Shown: positions 20,985-30,442, numbered from the stretch's first letter. The stretch: DNA of 64,000 bases from Xanthomonas sp. GPE 39 (GCF_000963005.1 NZ_JZHZ01000007.1:401646-465645), one strand, 5' to 3'. The notes: generated by a model not told the origin, from the letters alone. Numbers and translations: made by a program.

Positions 20985-21253
20985 CCGTTGCCGGGTTGCG
21001 GGCTGGACGAACCGCTGCAAGCGCCGACATTGGATGAACTTTGGCAGTTACCGCTGTTGTTGCACGTATAGTTGGTCGCGGTGCATGTGCCGGAGTTGGT
21101 GCACTTCCCCGCATTCTCGCTCATGGGGCGAATGGCTTCTTGCGTTGCTGAGGAAATCGCTGCCGCCCGCAAACGATGGTTGGCGAAGTGAATTGATCCG
21201 TCAGGATTCAGCGTAATGCCGCGCGGGTCTATCTCGTGAAATGCTTTGTCCAT
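20981..21253 (-). CDS. Cys-rich candidate RiPP precursor peptide
   Basis: 90-residue peptide starting MDKAFHEIDPRGI, with GAAGAGACGA upstream as ribosome site. Residues 1-45 form a leader-like region. The C-terminal 45 residues form a low-complexity core rich in Ser, Thr, Asn and Gly with five Cys in the pattern CTNSGTC-x6-CNNSGNC-x8-C. It overlaps the radical-SAM gene by an ATGA. The leader contains DGSIHFANHRLR, which resembles DGTIEIANDKLR near the C-terminus of the enzyme. Thioether (ranthipeptide-like) or other Cys cross-links are plausible but unproven. Confidence 0.75.
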   Translation of the reverse strand: MDKAFHEIDPRGITLNPDGSIHFANHRLRAAAISSATQEAIRPMSENAGKCTNSGTCTATNYTCNNSGNCQSSSNVGACSGSSSPQPGNG

Positions 21254-21422
21254 TTGCGCAGTCGTCTCTTCGCATGCCTTGTGATGAGTCGGTCTGAAAA
21301 TATCGGCTTTCCGAACTCTGTGGCGCGGACCGCATCGCAAATTCAATGCATGTCTACTCAGGCGGCAGTGCATGTAGCCACGCCGCTTTCTCCGAGCATT
21401 CTCGCAGGCGATATCCTTGCGC

Positions 21423-21806
21423 TCAGCCCTCGCCTTGCTCCAGCACGCGTCGCTGCATTTCGTCCAGGTAGGCGTCCAGTTCCTGTAGCGAGGTGAATAT
21501 CTCGTTCAATGGCACCGCCTTGACCAGGTCGAAAACCTTACGGATTTGCGGTGCGGGGTTGACCACCAGCACCTGGCCCTCGCGCGCGGCCAGCACTTTG
21601 CGCGCTTTGAAAATCGAGCGGATGCCGGCGCTGCTGATGTAGTCCAGTTGCGATAGGTCCAGCACCAGGGTGGTGATGGGCGTGGCGAGCAGCGGTGCCA
21701 GGGCGTCGTCCAGGGTCTGGTAGGTGTGGGTGTCCAGACGCCCGCTCAGGGTGATGCGCTGGCGCTTGTCCTGCGCCGGGTCGATCTGCAGGCTCAATGT
21801 GGTCAT
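21423..21806 (-). CDS. STAS-domain anti-sigma factor antagonist
   Basis: 127-residue STAS protein (SpoIIAA/RsbV type). The phosphorylatable Ser lies in the motif LDLSQLDYISSAGIRSIF. A further C-terminal helix is present. It is the last gene of a three-gene operon with an RsbW-like kinase and an RsbU-like phosphatase; its ATG overlaps the kinase stop (ATGA). When dephosphorylated it should bind the kinase/anti-sigma partner. The downstream target is not encoded here. Confidence 0.93.
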   Translation of the reverse strand: MTTLSLQIDPAQDKRQRITLSGRLDTHTYQTLDDALAPLLATPITTLVLDLSQLDYISSAGIRSIFKARKVLAAREGQVLVVNPAPQIRKVFDLVKAVPLNEIFTSLQELDAYLDEMQRRVLEQGEG

Positions 21807-22243
21807 GCGGGAAACTCCTGGGGGGAAGGGTCGAAAGGGTGTAGTAAGGTAATGCGCACGACGTTGCGACCAGCGTCGTGGTGGTAGTCGATGCGGTCGG
21901 CCAGTTGCTTGACCATGTGCAGGCCCAGCCCGCCGATCGGGCGCTCGGCGATGTCCGCGTCCAGGTCCGGTAGCGGCGTGCTACGTGGGTCGAAAGCGGG
22001 GCCGCTGTCGTGGAATTCCAACACTAACTCGGCGCGTTCCAGTTGCAGGATCAGCTCCATCGGTGTCTGCTCGCGGCGTAGATGACCATGTTCGAGTGTG
22101 TTGCAGGCCAGCTCCTCCACGATCAGTCGGGCGCGCTGCACGTGATCGGTACGCACGCCGTGGTGTAGCAGCGTGGTTTCCACGCTGTCGGTCAGTTGCG
22201 CCAGGCTGTCCAGTGCCGGTGTCATGTACAGCCGTTGTTTCAT
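21803..22243 (-). CDS. RsbW-like serine kinase / anti-sigma factor (HATPase)
   Basis: 146-residue GHKL ATPase. The start at 22243 (MKQRLYMTP) overlaps the phosphatase stop by ATGA. The N box is VEELACNTLEHGH, the G1 box LEFHDSGPAFDP and the G2 region ERPIGGLGLHMVKQLAD. By family knowledge it phosphorylates the STAS partner and may sequester a sigma or other effector. No sigma factor gene is adjacent, so the output is unknown. Confidence 0.92.
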   Translation of the reverse strand: MKQRLYMTPALDSLAQLTDSVETTLLHHGVRTDHVQRARLIVEELACNTLEHGHLRREQTPMELILQLERAELVLEFHDSGPAFDPRSTPLPDLDADIAERPIGGLGLHMVKQLADRIDYHHDAGRNVVRITLLHPFDPSPQEFPA

Positions 22244-24162
22244 GCTGTCGTCTCCTCGGCCGAACCCTGGCGTAGCCGAATCGCCAGCAGGGTGATGTCG
22301 TCGGACTGTGCCGCCGGTTCGGTGAACGCCTGCACATCGGCCAGCACCGCCAAGCACTGCGCTTGCGCATCGGCATCGGGTTGCAGTGCGGCCAATAGCC
22401 GTGCCTCGCCATAAGGTCGATCCTGCGCGTCCATCGCTTCGGTGATGCCGTCGGTGTAGCTCAGCAGGGTGGCACCGGCGGCCAGACGCCCTTGCAGCAC
22501 CGGGTAGCGCTCCTGCGGCTCCAAGCCCAACGGCGGACCCGATTCCAACGACAGTATCTGTGCATGACCATCGGCATCGAGCAGCAGTGGCGGTTCGTGG
22601 CCAGCACTGGCGAGCCAGTAGTCGCCGCTATGCACGTTGATCAGCCCGCATAGCACGGTGGCGAACATGCATGGTTCGTTGCCTTCCACCAGCCGCTGCG
22701 AGGCCGCGATCAGGATCGCGTCCGGCCGCGTGTGTCGGCGCGCGGCGACCTCCAGTACCGTGATCGCCCGGGCCATGAACAGCGCTGCCGGCACGCCCTT
22801 GTCCGAGACGTCGCCGACCACGAACCACAGCAGCCCCGGTTCGGTTTCGACGAACTGGTAAAAATCGCCGCCGACCATCGTGGCCGGTTCCAGCAGTGCG
22901 TAGGTTTCCAGGTGTTTGTGTGCGCTGACGAAGGTGCGCCCGGCCGGCAGCATGGCGTGCTGGATGTCGCGCGCGATCGATAGCTCGCTCTGCATGCGCT
23001 GCCGCGCTTGCGCCAGCGTGGCGATTTCCTGCAATTGTTGTTTGATCGAGGTGCGTGCGCTGTCGAAGGCGCGCGCCATCACCCCCACTTCGTCCTGCCG
23101 TTCGATGTGGCCCAATGGGTAGTCGAACGCGCCTTGGCTCAAATGCACCGCCGAGTCGGTCAGGTCCTCCAGTGGCCCGACCAGTCGCGCGGTATAGCGG
23201 TGCAGCAGCCACAGCCACAGTGCCAACGCGGTGGCGCCGACCAGCCCGCCCCACAGTGCGATGCGGTTGAGTCCGGCCAGGATGTAGCGCTCGGACACGC
23301 TCAATGCGAAGGTCCAGCCGGTGTCGCCGACCGCCGCGCTTTCGGTCAGATAGCGCTGACCGTCGGGCGCGGTGTGGACGAAACGTACCGGCCTGTGTGT
23401 CTGCACCGCTGCGGCCAGTGGCGAGAGGTCCGGCCGGGTCTGCACTGCGTGCGCTTCCAAAATGCGGTGGAAATGCAGTGTCGGGTCCGGATGCAGCACG
23501 AACAGCCCATCCGGCGATAACAGCATCGGTTGCAGTCCGGCCTTGGCCGGCAGTTTGGCGACGATGGCTTGTAGTCGTTGCAGTGGCACGTCCACACGGA
23601 CCATGCCGATCGCCCGCGCTTGCGCACCATCGCCCTGCAGGCGCAGTGGCAAGTTGTAGCTGGTGAGTAATAGGTCGCCAGCCAAGGCATCGCGATATGG
23701 TTCAGACCACCACGGTGCCGTTGCCACCAGTGTGCGTCGGCACCATGGGGTGCGTTGATCGTCCAGTTCTGCTGCCGTGACAGGTTGTTCCAGCACGCGG
23801 TCGCGTGTGTGCTGTAGCCGCCAGGCGAAACCGCGGTCGTCGCCTTTCAGCGTGCCGGGCTCGATCACCAACACGGCCCCGGCGATATCGGGGTCGCCTT
23901 GCAGGGTGCCCTGCAACAGGCTGCGCAGGTTGAAGGGTTGCCGCCCCACGCCGGCGGCAGCGGCGGCCAGCGTGCGCCCGCTCACCTGCACCGAACCGAG
24001 TGTGGCCTCCAGACTGCGCGCGGTCTGCTGGGTCAGTCCGGCGACCTCCTCGCGCGCGTTACCCACCATCACCTGACGCGCGCCCAGGTAGAACAGCAGG
24101 GCTAAGCCGAGCAGCAGCGCCACCTGCAACAGGCTGACCCACAGCAATAGCCGCGTGCGCAA
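22240..24162 (-). CDS. Membrane PP2C-type phosphatase with sensor and HAMP domains (RsbU-like)
   Basis: 640-residue sensor. TM1 lies at about residues 8-28, followed by an extracytoplasmic Cache-like region (about 30-280). TM2 is GGLVGATALALWLWLL, then a HAMP domain (LVGPLEDLTDSAVHLSQGAFDYPLG) and a C-terminal SpoIIE/PP2C domain beginning AQRMQSELSIARDIQHAMLP. PP2C metal sites are GGDFYQF, VGDVSDKGVPAALFMA and YTDGITEAMD. It should sense an external cue and dephosphorylate the STAS protein, turning on the partner switch encoded by the next two overlapping genes. Such modules control motility, biofilm or secretion in proteobacteria; the target here is not known. Confidence 0.94.
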   Translation of the reverse strand: MRTRLLLWVSLLQVALLLGLALLFYLGARQVMVGNAREEVAGLTQQTARSLEATLGSVQVSGRTLAAAAAGVGRQPFNLRSLLQGTLQGDPDIAGAVLVIEPGTLKGDDRGFAWRLQHTRDRVLEQPVTAAELDDQRTPWCRRTLVATAPWWSEPYRDALAGDLLLTSYNLPLRLQGDGAQARAIGMVRVDVPLQRLQAIVAKLPAKAGLQPMLLSPDGLFVLHPDPTLHFHRILEAHAVQTRPDLSPLAAAVQTHRPVRFVHTAPDGQRYLTESAAVGDTGWTFALSVSERYILAGLNRIALWGGLVGATALALWLWLLHRYTARLVGPLEDLTDSAVHLSQGAFDYPLGHIERQDEVGVMARAFDSARTSIKQQLQEIATLAQARQRMQSELSIARDIQHAMLPAGRTFVSAHKHLETYALLEPATMVGGDFYQFVETEPGLLWFVVGDVSDKGVPAALFMARAITVLEVAARRHTRPDAILIAASQRLVEGNEPCMFATVLCGLINVHSGDYWLASAGHEPPLLLDADGHAQILSLESGPPLGLEPQERYPVLQGRLAAGATLLSYTDGITEAMDAQDRPYGEARLLAALQPDADAQAQCLAVLADVQAFTEPAAQSDDITLLAIRLRQGSAEETTA

Positions 24163-24425
24163 GCTGTGCCGCCAGGCGACCGCAGAGGCGTCCTGTATTG
24201 GCGATAAGGCGGCGATGGCGGCGCTCCGCAGGGGCCGGGGTGGGCGATCATAAGCCTAGCCGCCTCTGTTCAGCGTGTTTGGCCTGGCGCGTGTCCCCGG
24301 GCCAATGTGACAGTGCAGGCCATCCATACGCTGGCGTACGAGGTGCGGGCGAGCGGTTGCGCTACACTTGGAGGCTTCAAGAGAACACAGCCATCGCGCG
24401 CGTGCGTGCGACCTACGGGAGCGTT

Positions 24426-27116
24426 ATGAATTGGTTGAACGAGGTGCTGCAGAACGATCCGAATCCCACTGAAACCCAGGAGTGGATCGAATCGCTCAAG
24501 GCCGTCATCGATGTCGCAGGCCCCGAGCGCGCGCATCAATTGCTGGAGGACATGGTCGAACTGACCCGTCGTTCCGGTGCCTATCTGCCGTTCTCGCCGA
24601 CCACCGAGTACGTCAACACCATCTCGCCCGCCAACGAGGCCAAGAGCCCCGGCGATGCGGCCATCGAGTGGAAGATCCGCTCGATCATCCGCTGGAACGC
24701 GATGGCCACCGTGGTGCGCGCCAACCGCAAGCCGGGCGATTTGGGCGGCCATATCGCCTCCTTCGCCTCCAGCGCCACCCTGTACGACGTGGGCTTCAAC
24801 CACTTCTGGCGTGCGCCTTCGGAACAGCATCCCGGCGACTTGCTCTACATCCAGGGTCACAGCTCCCCGGGCATCTATTCCCGCGCCTTCCTCGAAGGCC
24901 GCATCAGCGAAGACCAGCTCAACAATTTCCGCATGGAAGTCGGTGGGCAGGGCATCTCCTCCTATCCGCACCCGTGGTTGATGCCGGACTTCTGGCAGAC
25001 CCCCACCGTGTCGATGGGCCTGGGCCCGCTCAGCGCCATCTACCAGGCGCAGTTCATGAAGTACCTGGAACACCGCGGTCTGATCGAAAAATCCGACCGC
25101 AAGGTGTGGTGCTTCATCGGCGACGGCGAGAGCGACGAACCCGAGACCCTGGGCGCCATCGCTCTGGCCGGCCGCGAAGGCCTGGACAACCTGATCTTCG
25201 TGGTCAACTGCAACCTGCAGCGCCTGGATGGCCCGGTGCGCGGCAACGGCAAGATCATCCAAGAGTTGGAAGGCGTGTTCCGTGGTGGCGGCTGGAATGT
25301 CATCAAGCTGCTGTGGGGCGGCTATTGGGATGCCCTGCTCGCCAAGGACAGCAATGGCGTGCTGAAGAAGTTGATGATGGAAACCGTCGACGGTGAATAT
25401 CAGAACTGCAAGGCCTTCGGCGGCGCCTATACCCGCGCCAATTTCTTCGGTAAGTACCCGGAGACCGCTGCCATGGTCGCTGGTCTGTCCGACGACGACA
25501 TCTGGCGCTTGAACCGTGGCGGCCACGATCCGCACAAGGTCTACGCCGCCTACCACCAGGCGGTGAACACCAAGGGCATGCCCACCGTGATCCTGGCCAA
25601 GACGGTCAAGGGCTACGGCATGGGCTCGGCCGGCGAAGCGCTGAACCCGACCCACCAGACCAAGAAGCTGGACGACGATGCCGTGCGCGCGTTCCGCGAC
25701 CGCTTCAACATCCCGCTCAGCGACAAACAACTGGCCGACGCCGAACAGGTGCCGTTCTACCATCCCGGCCCGGATTCGCCGGAAGTGCAGTATCTGCAGC
25801 AGCGCCGCGCCGCGCTCGGCGGCTACCTGCCGCAGCGTCGTCGCAAGGCCAGCCTGTCCATCCCCGCACCGGGCCTGGACAAGTTCGAGCGCCTGCTCAA
25901 GGACAGCGGCGAGCGCACCTACTCCACCACCATGGCGTTCGTGCAGAGCCTCAACATCGCCCTGCGCGATAAGGAACTGGGCCCGCGCATCGTGCCGATC
26001 GTGGCCGACGAAGCGCGCACCTTCGGCATGGAAGGCATGTTCCGGCAGATCGGCATCTACGCTCCGTTCGGCCAGAAGTACAAGCCGGTGGACGCGGATC
26101 AGTTGATGTTCTACCGCGAAGACCAGTCCGGTCAGGTGTTGCAACAAGGCATCAGCGAGCCGGGCGCGATCTCCTCGTGGATGGCCGCCGGCACCAGCTA
26201 CTCGGTCAGCAACGTGCCGATGTTGCCGTTCTACATCTACTACTCCATGTTCGGTTTCCAGCGCGTGGGCGACATCGCCTGGCAGGCGGCGGACATGCGC
26301 ACGCGCGGCTTCCTGCTCGGCGGCACCGCCGGTCGCACCACGCTCAATGGCGAAGGCTTGCAGCACGAAGACGGCTTCAGCCAGGTCATCGCCGGTTCGA
26401 TTCCCAACGTGCGCAGCTACGACCCGACCTTCGGTTTCGAGGTCACTGTGGTCATGCAGCACGGCATCCAGCAGATGATGCAAGAGCAGGTGGACGAGTA
26501 CTACTACATCACCCTGATGAACGAAAACTACGCCCACCCGGACATGCCGGCGGGCGCGGAGCAGGGCATCATCAAGGGCATGTACCTGCTCAAGGACGCC
26601 GGCAAGCTCAAGAAGGGCGAACTGCGCGTGCAACTGCTGGGCTCGGGCACCATCCTGCGCGAAGCCATCGCCGCGGCTGAGCTACTGGAAAAGGACTTCG
26701 GTGTCACCGCCGACATCTGGTCCTGCCCCAGCTTCAACGAACTGCGCCGCGACGGCTTCGACGTGGAGCGTTGGAACCGCCTGCATCCGGAGGCCGCGCA
26801 GCGCAAGCCTTACGTCACCGAGTTGCTGGAAGGCCGCCAAGGTCCGGCCATTGCCGCCACCGACTACGTGCGTGGCTTTGCCGACCAGATCCGCGCCTTC
26901 GTGCCGATGGGCTACACGGTGTTGGGCACCGATGGCTTTGGCCGCAGCGATACCCGCACCAACCTGCGCCGCTTCTTCGAGGTGGACCGCTACTACATCG
27001 CCCACGCCGCCATCGCCGCGTTGGCGAAGGAAGGCAAGATGACCGGCAAGGACGTGGCGAAGGCGATCAAGCACTACAAGATCGATCCGGAGAAAGCGAA
27101 TCCGGTTGGGGTTTGA
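24426..27116 (+). CDS. aceE: Pyruvate dehydrogenase E1 component (homodimeric)
   Basis: 896-residue thiamine-diphosphate enzyme that decarboxylates pyruvate and passes the acetyl group to E2. ATG 24426 is preceded by GGGAG; E. coli AceE has 887 residues and aligns from here (MNWLNEVLQNDPNPTETQEWIESL). The ThDP motif runs from GDGESDEPET to NCNLQRLDGPVRGNG. Other marks are LYIQGHSSPGIYSRAFLEGR and FGRSDTRTNLRRFFEVDRYYIAHAAI. E2 and E3 genes are not next to it in the window. Confidence 0.98.
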   Translation: MNWLNEVLQNDPNPTETQEWIESLKAVIDVAGPERAHQLLEDMVELTRRSGAYLPFSPTTEYVNTISPANEAKSPGDAAIEWKIRSIIRWNAMATVVRANRKPGDLGGHIASFASSATLYDVGFNHFWRAPSEQHPGDLLYIQGHSSPGIYSRAFLEGRISEDQLNNFRMEVGGQGISSYPHPWLMPDFWQTPTVSMGLGPLSAIYQAQFMKYLEHRGLIEKSDRKVWCFIGDGESDEPETLGAIALAGREGLDNLIFVVNCNLQRLDGPVRGNGKIIQELEGVFRGGGWNVIKLLWGGYWDALLAKDSNGVLKKLMMETVDGEYQNCKAFGGAYTRANFFGKYPETAAMVAGLSDDDIWRLNRGGHDPHKVYAAYHQAVNTKGMPTVILAKTVKGYGMGSAGEALNPTHQTKKLDDDAVRAFRDRFNIPLSDKQLADAEQVPFYHPGPDSPEVQYLQQRRAALGGYLPQRRRKASLSIPAPGLDKFERLLKDSGERTYSTTMAFVQSLNIALRDKELGPRIVPIVADEARTFGMEGMFRQIGIYAPFGQKYKPVDADQLMFYREDQSGQVLQQGISEPGAISSWMAAGTSYSVSNVPMLPFYIYYSMFGFQRVGDIAWQAADMRTRGFLLGGTAGRTTLNGEGLQHEDGFSQVIAGSIPNVRSYDPTFGFEVTVVMQHGIQQMMQEQVDEYYYITLMNENYAHPDMPAGAEQGIIKGMYLLKDAGKLKKGELRVQLLGSGTILREAIAAAELLEKDFGVTADIWSCPSFNELRRDGFDVERWNRLHPEAAQRKPYVTELLEGRQGPAIAATDYVRGFADQIRAFVPMGYTVLGTDGFGRSDTRTNLRRFFEVDRYYIAHAAIAALAKEGKMTGKDVAKAIKHYKIDPEKANPVGV

Positions 27117-27480
27117 CCGACCCGCGTTGTAATCATGTGTTGCCCCTCTCCTGCCTAGGCGGGAGAGGGTGCCTGAAATGGAAGAGAGCGCTCTTCCGCT
27201 AGCCGCTCCCGCATTCGCAAGGAGCGCGAAGAACATGCTCCTGAAAATCCGCGAGTGCTGCGATGCCTCAATGACGCAGGCTGGTAGCAACTCGGCCGGA
27301 TTGGGAGCCATCCCCAGTTCAAGTACCTCGTTTACCCGGGCCGCGTGACAGTGGTCGGCATGCCAGGCAATGATGTGGTTCCGGTAGGTTGAACCGCATC
27401 CTTAAAGATGCCGGCCTGAAGGGCGAATCGCCAAGAGTATCCTTGCATCGGCGAAGATCTTTCTTTGCTGATGAGTCGAA
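27117..27480. other. Intergenic stretch with a REP-like palindrome
   Basis: 364 bp without a credible gene. It holds the palindrome described separately at 27144-27169; no terminator with a T tract was found after aceE. Confidence 0.5.
27144..27169. repeat. REP-like palindromic element
   Basis: Near-perfect palindrome CCCTCTCC-(10)-GGAGAGGG just after aceE. Closely similar 'CCCCTCTCCC...GGGAGAGGGG' palindromes are, to my knowledge, frequent between genes in Xanthomonas genomes. Only one copy was noticed in this window. Confidence 0.5.
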
Positions 27481-28122
27481 ATGTATTTAAAAATCAACAC
27501 AAATGGAGAAAGTTTTTTGAAAATAATGGGGAAGTTTCTGATCGTGCTGCTGAGCGGCGCTTGCACGATGTCTGTCTTTGCAGAAGAGCAGGCGACACCA
27601 CACGCAAATGACGCGGGTGCGCGCATTCGCTTGTTTGGCCAGAATGGTGTCGGCCTAGTGCTATACAAGGATGCCGTGTGCACCGCCAAGTATGGTGAAA
27701 AAATCCGTGTCTCTGGATCGCTGGGGAGTGCCTTTGGTTCCTTGTTCGGCGCTGTAAAGAATGAAGGAATCGGAATTCCAGAAACGTCCAATACGAAGAA
27801 TATCGGCAATCGTAAGATGATCGGCTCCAAGCCGTACTACAAGGAATATGCCCTGGAAGCGGGTAAGCCTGTTGTGGTGGAGGCTGCTGCCGGTTCGCCT
27901 GCAGTTTGGAGCCAAACGCCAGGTTTTCATAGTTTTCATCCGGGGTGGGAGTGCGCTCCGTCGTTTGCCTCCAGCTTTGTACCGCAAGCGGGTTCTGATT
28001 ATGAAGTCGCTTTGAACATCGACTTCCGCAATTCGGTCTGTGTGCTGGTCGTCAATCGCGTGGGCGCGGATGGGCAGACCACTCCGGTCGATGTCAAACC
28101 CGCTCCCAAGCACTGCGAATAG
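27481..28122 (+). CDS. Hypothetical secreted protein
   Basis: 213 residues from the first ATG, or 198 from the second at 27526 (MGKFLIVLLSGACTMSVFA), which gives a textbook signal peptide. The mature part has three Cys (AVCTAKYG, WECAPSF, SVCVLV) and ends PAPKHCE, so disulfides are possible. No family was recognised. Base composition is lower in GC than the neighbours, suggesting recent acquisition. It sits alone between aceE and a convergent gene. Confidence 0.7.
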   Translation: MYLKINTNGESFLKIMGKFLIVLLSGACTMSVFAEEQATPHANDAGARIRLFGQNGVGLVLYKDAVCTAKYGEKIRVSGSLGSAFGSLFGAVKNEGIGIPETSNTKNIGNRKMIGSKPYYKEYALEAGKPVVVEAAAGSPAVWSQTPGFHSFHPGWECAPSFASSFVPQAGSDYEVALNIDFRNSVCVLVVNRVGADGQTTPVDVKPAPKHCE

Positions 28123-28158
28123 GGAATATCGGCGGCGAAGCGGCTCGGAGAGTAGGTG

Positions 28159-28187
28159 GGTACGTCGTGGCTAGAGCAAGACGTACC
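28159..28187. repeat. Inverted repeat between convergent genes
   Basis: GGTACGTC-N13-GACGTACC, a perfect 8-bp stem without a T tract. It may act as a weak transcript-end structure for the hypothetical gene. Confidence 0.4.
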
Positions 28188-28327
28188 TATCGGCATTGAG
28201 GCTGATGCGGCAGATGGGTGCGAGCGCCTCGATCCTGTGGCGACTCAAGCACACGCGACGGCAGGCGTTGCGCAAATGCGAAAGGGGGCGTCAATTGCCC
28301 CCTGACAACGCGTTTGCTTGCAGCATG

Positions 28328-28867
28328 CTAGTCGGTGATGCCCATGTACTGGTTCTTCAGCCGCACGTAGTGCTGCGCGGAATAGTGCAGGCTCTCGATT
28401 TCCTTGTCGCTGAGCAGGCGCGCCGGCCGCGCGGGATTGCCCAGCCACAGTTCGCGTTCGCCCACGGTCTTGCCTGGGCCGACTACCGCGCCAGCGCCGA
28501 CGAATCCATATTTCCTGACCGTGGCGCCGTCGAGGACGCATGCGCCCATGCCGATCAAGCACAGGTCCTCGATGGTGCAGGCGTGCAGAATAGTGCCGTG
28601 GCCGACGGTCACGTCCGCGCCGATGACAGTGGGATAGCCGGCCTTGTTGTACGGACTGTGGTGGCTGACGTGCACGATGGTGCCGTCCTGAAGATTGCTG
28701 CGTGCGCCGATGCGCACATGGTTGACGTCGCCGCGGATCACCGTGCCTGGCCACACCGAGACGTCGTCCTCCAGCACCACGTCGCCGATGAGGGTGCAGG
28801 CCGGGTCCAGATAGACGCGGTCGCCGAGTCGAGGGGTCTTATCGAGGAATGGGCGGATCGTGGGCAT
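28328..28867 (-). CDS. Gamma-carbonic-anhydrase-like left-handed beta-helix protein (YrdA/PaaY family)
   Basis: 179-residue hexapeptide-repeat protein. Repeats such as LIGDVVLEDDVSVWPGTVIRGD fill most of the length. The three Zn-ligand His are visible in VHVSHHSPY and VGHGTILHAC. Related proteins act as carbonic anhydrase, thioesterase or ferripyochelin-binding-like proteins; the activity here cannot be decided. It is monocistronic in the window and convergent with the secreted hypothetical gene. Confidence 0.9.
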   Translation of the reverse strand: MPTIRPFLDKTPRLGDRVYLDPACTLIGDVVLEDDVSVWPGTVIRGDVNHVRIGARSNLQDGTIVHVSHHSPYNKAGYPTVIGADVTVGHGTILHACTIEDLCLIGMGACVLDGATVRKYGFVGAGAVVGPGKTVGERELWLGNPARPARLLSDKEIESLHYSAQHYVRLKNQYMGITD

Positions 28868-29131
28868 GGCGGTCTGCGACGAGCGCGGTCAATGGCCGTA
28901 GTGACGGACGATGATAGCTTGCGTGCCGATCCAGTCGCTGTCGCGCACTGCGTGCGGATGCAGGTGCCATCGTCGCGATTCGGGCCTTGGGCATGCGCGC
29001 GCTTTTTGCTTATCCGGCCGGGGGACGCGATACGTCTAAGGTAAATGCAACGCAGTACATTGCATCGGGTCAGGCAGGCGCGGTAGCGTCCGGCTGCTGC
29101 CTTTCCCCCATTTCCCTTTAGGAATTTCGTC

Positions 29132-30442
29132 ATGCCGCATGCTGCCGCTGTACCCGGCTCTCTCGTGCAGAACCGCATGGGTGGCTTCCAATGGATGGCC
29201 ATCGGGATTTGCGTGTTGTTGACCATGCTCGATGGCTTCGACGTGATGGTGATGGCATTCACCGCCTCGCATGTGTCCGACGATTGGCAGTTATCCGGCA
29301 AGCTCCTGGGAGGGTTGCTCAGTGCCGGTTTGATTGGCATGGCGGTGGGCTCGTTGTGCCTGGCGCCGTTGGCCGATCGTTGGGGGCGGCGGCGCTTCAT
29401 CCTGGGGTGCCTGGCGATTCTCACCGTAGGCATGGGCGCCTCGGCGATGGCGCAGAATGTGCAGCAGCTTTGGATCTTGCGGGTGTTCACCGGCCTCGGC
29501 ATCGGCGGCATGCTTCCTGGCGTGGGGGCGATCACCGCCGAATACGCCAGCGCCAAATGGCGCAGTACGGCGGTGGTGTTGCAGACCACCGGTTATCCGA
29601 TCGGTGCCGCACTCGGCGGTGTGATCGCCGGCTTGATCCTCGAACATTGGCATTTGCACTGGCACGCGGTCTTTCTGTTCGGCGCGGGGTGTTCGCTGCT
29701 GTGCATGCCGCTGGTGCTGGCGTGCTTGCCAGAGTCGCTGGATTTCCTGATCAACCGGCGTCCGCCCAACGCGTTGGCACAGCTCAACGCGACGTTGCGG
29801 CGCATGCGGCAGGCGCCATTACAGGAATTGCCCGCGTTGCCGCCGCGCGATGCCGTTCCACGCCGGGGCTATGCCGTGTTGTTCGTCGGCGCGATGCGTC
29901 GCCGTTCGCTGTTGCTTGCACTGGCGTTCTTCTTGCACATGTTCGTGTTCTATTTCGTGCTGAGCTGGACACCCAAGTTATTGGTCGCCGCCGGTATGTC
30001 GGCGCAGCAGGGCATCACGGGCGGCACCTTGCTCAACCTGGGCGGTATTGTCGGCGGCGGCGTGTTCAGTTGGCTGGCAGTGCGCTGGCCCTTGCGTTGG
30101 TTGACGCTGGGGATGTTCCTGCTGGCAGCGCTGGCGATGCTGGTTTTCGCCGGTTACAGCACCCAACTGGCGTCGGCTTTCGCGATTGCCCTGGTCATCG
30201 GTGCGGCGGTGTTCGCGGCGATGTCCGGACTGTACGCGACCGCACCGGTGATATTCGATGCGTCGATCCGCGGCACCGGCCTGGGATGGGCGATTGGAAT
30301 CGGCCGCCTCGGCGCGATCCTGTCGCCGCCGACCGTGGGCCTGTTGATCGATGCAGGGTGGCAGCCGTCGCGGCTGTACATGGTCTTTACGTTGCCTTTA
30401 TTGCTCGCTGCGGCGTCCTTGCTGGCGTTGCGTGCGCGTTAA
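29132..30442 (+). CDS. MFS transporter, aromatic acid:H+ symporter (AAHS/PcaK-like) family
   Basis: 436-residue 12-TM permease. The AAHS hallmark DGFDVMVMAF lies in TM1. The MFS loop motif reads LAPLADRWGRRRFIL, and a long central loop carries LPESLDFLINRRPPNALAQLNATLRRM. Known relatives import 4-hydroxybenzoate, protocatechuate or vanillate, compounds expected from plant tissue. No catabolic genes lie beside it, so the substrate remains open. A weak AGGA ribosome site precedes the ATG. Confidence 0.9.
   Translation: MPHAAAVPGSLVQNRMGGFQWMAIGICVLLTMLDGFDVMVMAFTASHVSDDWQLSGKLLGGLLSAGLIGMAVGSLCLAPLADRWGRRRFILGCLAILTVGMGASAMAQNVQQLWILRVFTGLGIGGMLPGVGAITAEYASAKWRSTAVVLQTTGYPIGAALGGVIAGLILEHWHLHWHAVFLFGAGCSLLCMPLVLACLPESLDFLINRRPPNALAQLNATLRRMRQAPLQELPALPPRDAVPRRGYAVLFVGAMRRRSLLLALAFFLHMFVFYFVLSWTPKLLVAAGMSAQQGITGGTLLNLGGIVGGGVFSWLAVRWPLRWLTLGMFLLAALAMLVFAGYSTQLASAFAIALVIGAAVFAAMSGLYATAPVIFDASIRGTGLGWAIGIGRLGAILSPPTVGLLIDAGWQPSRLYMVFTLPLLLAAASLLALRAR

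Noticed and set aside
24270..26633. 787-codon frame opposite aceE
   Set aside because: Shadow frame; His/Val-rich translation without any family motif.
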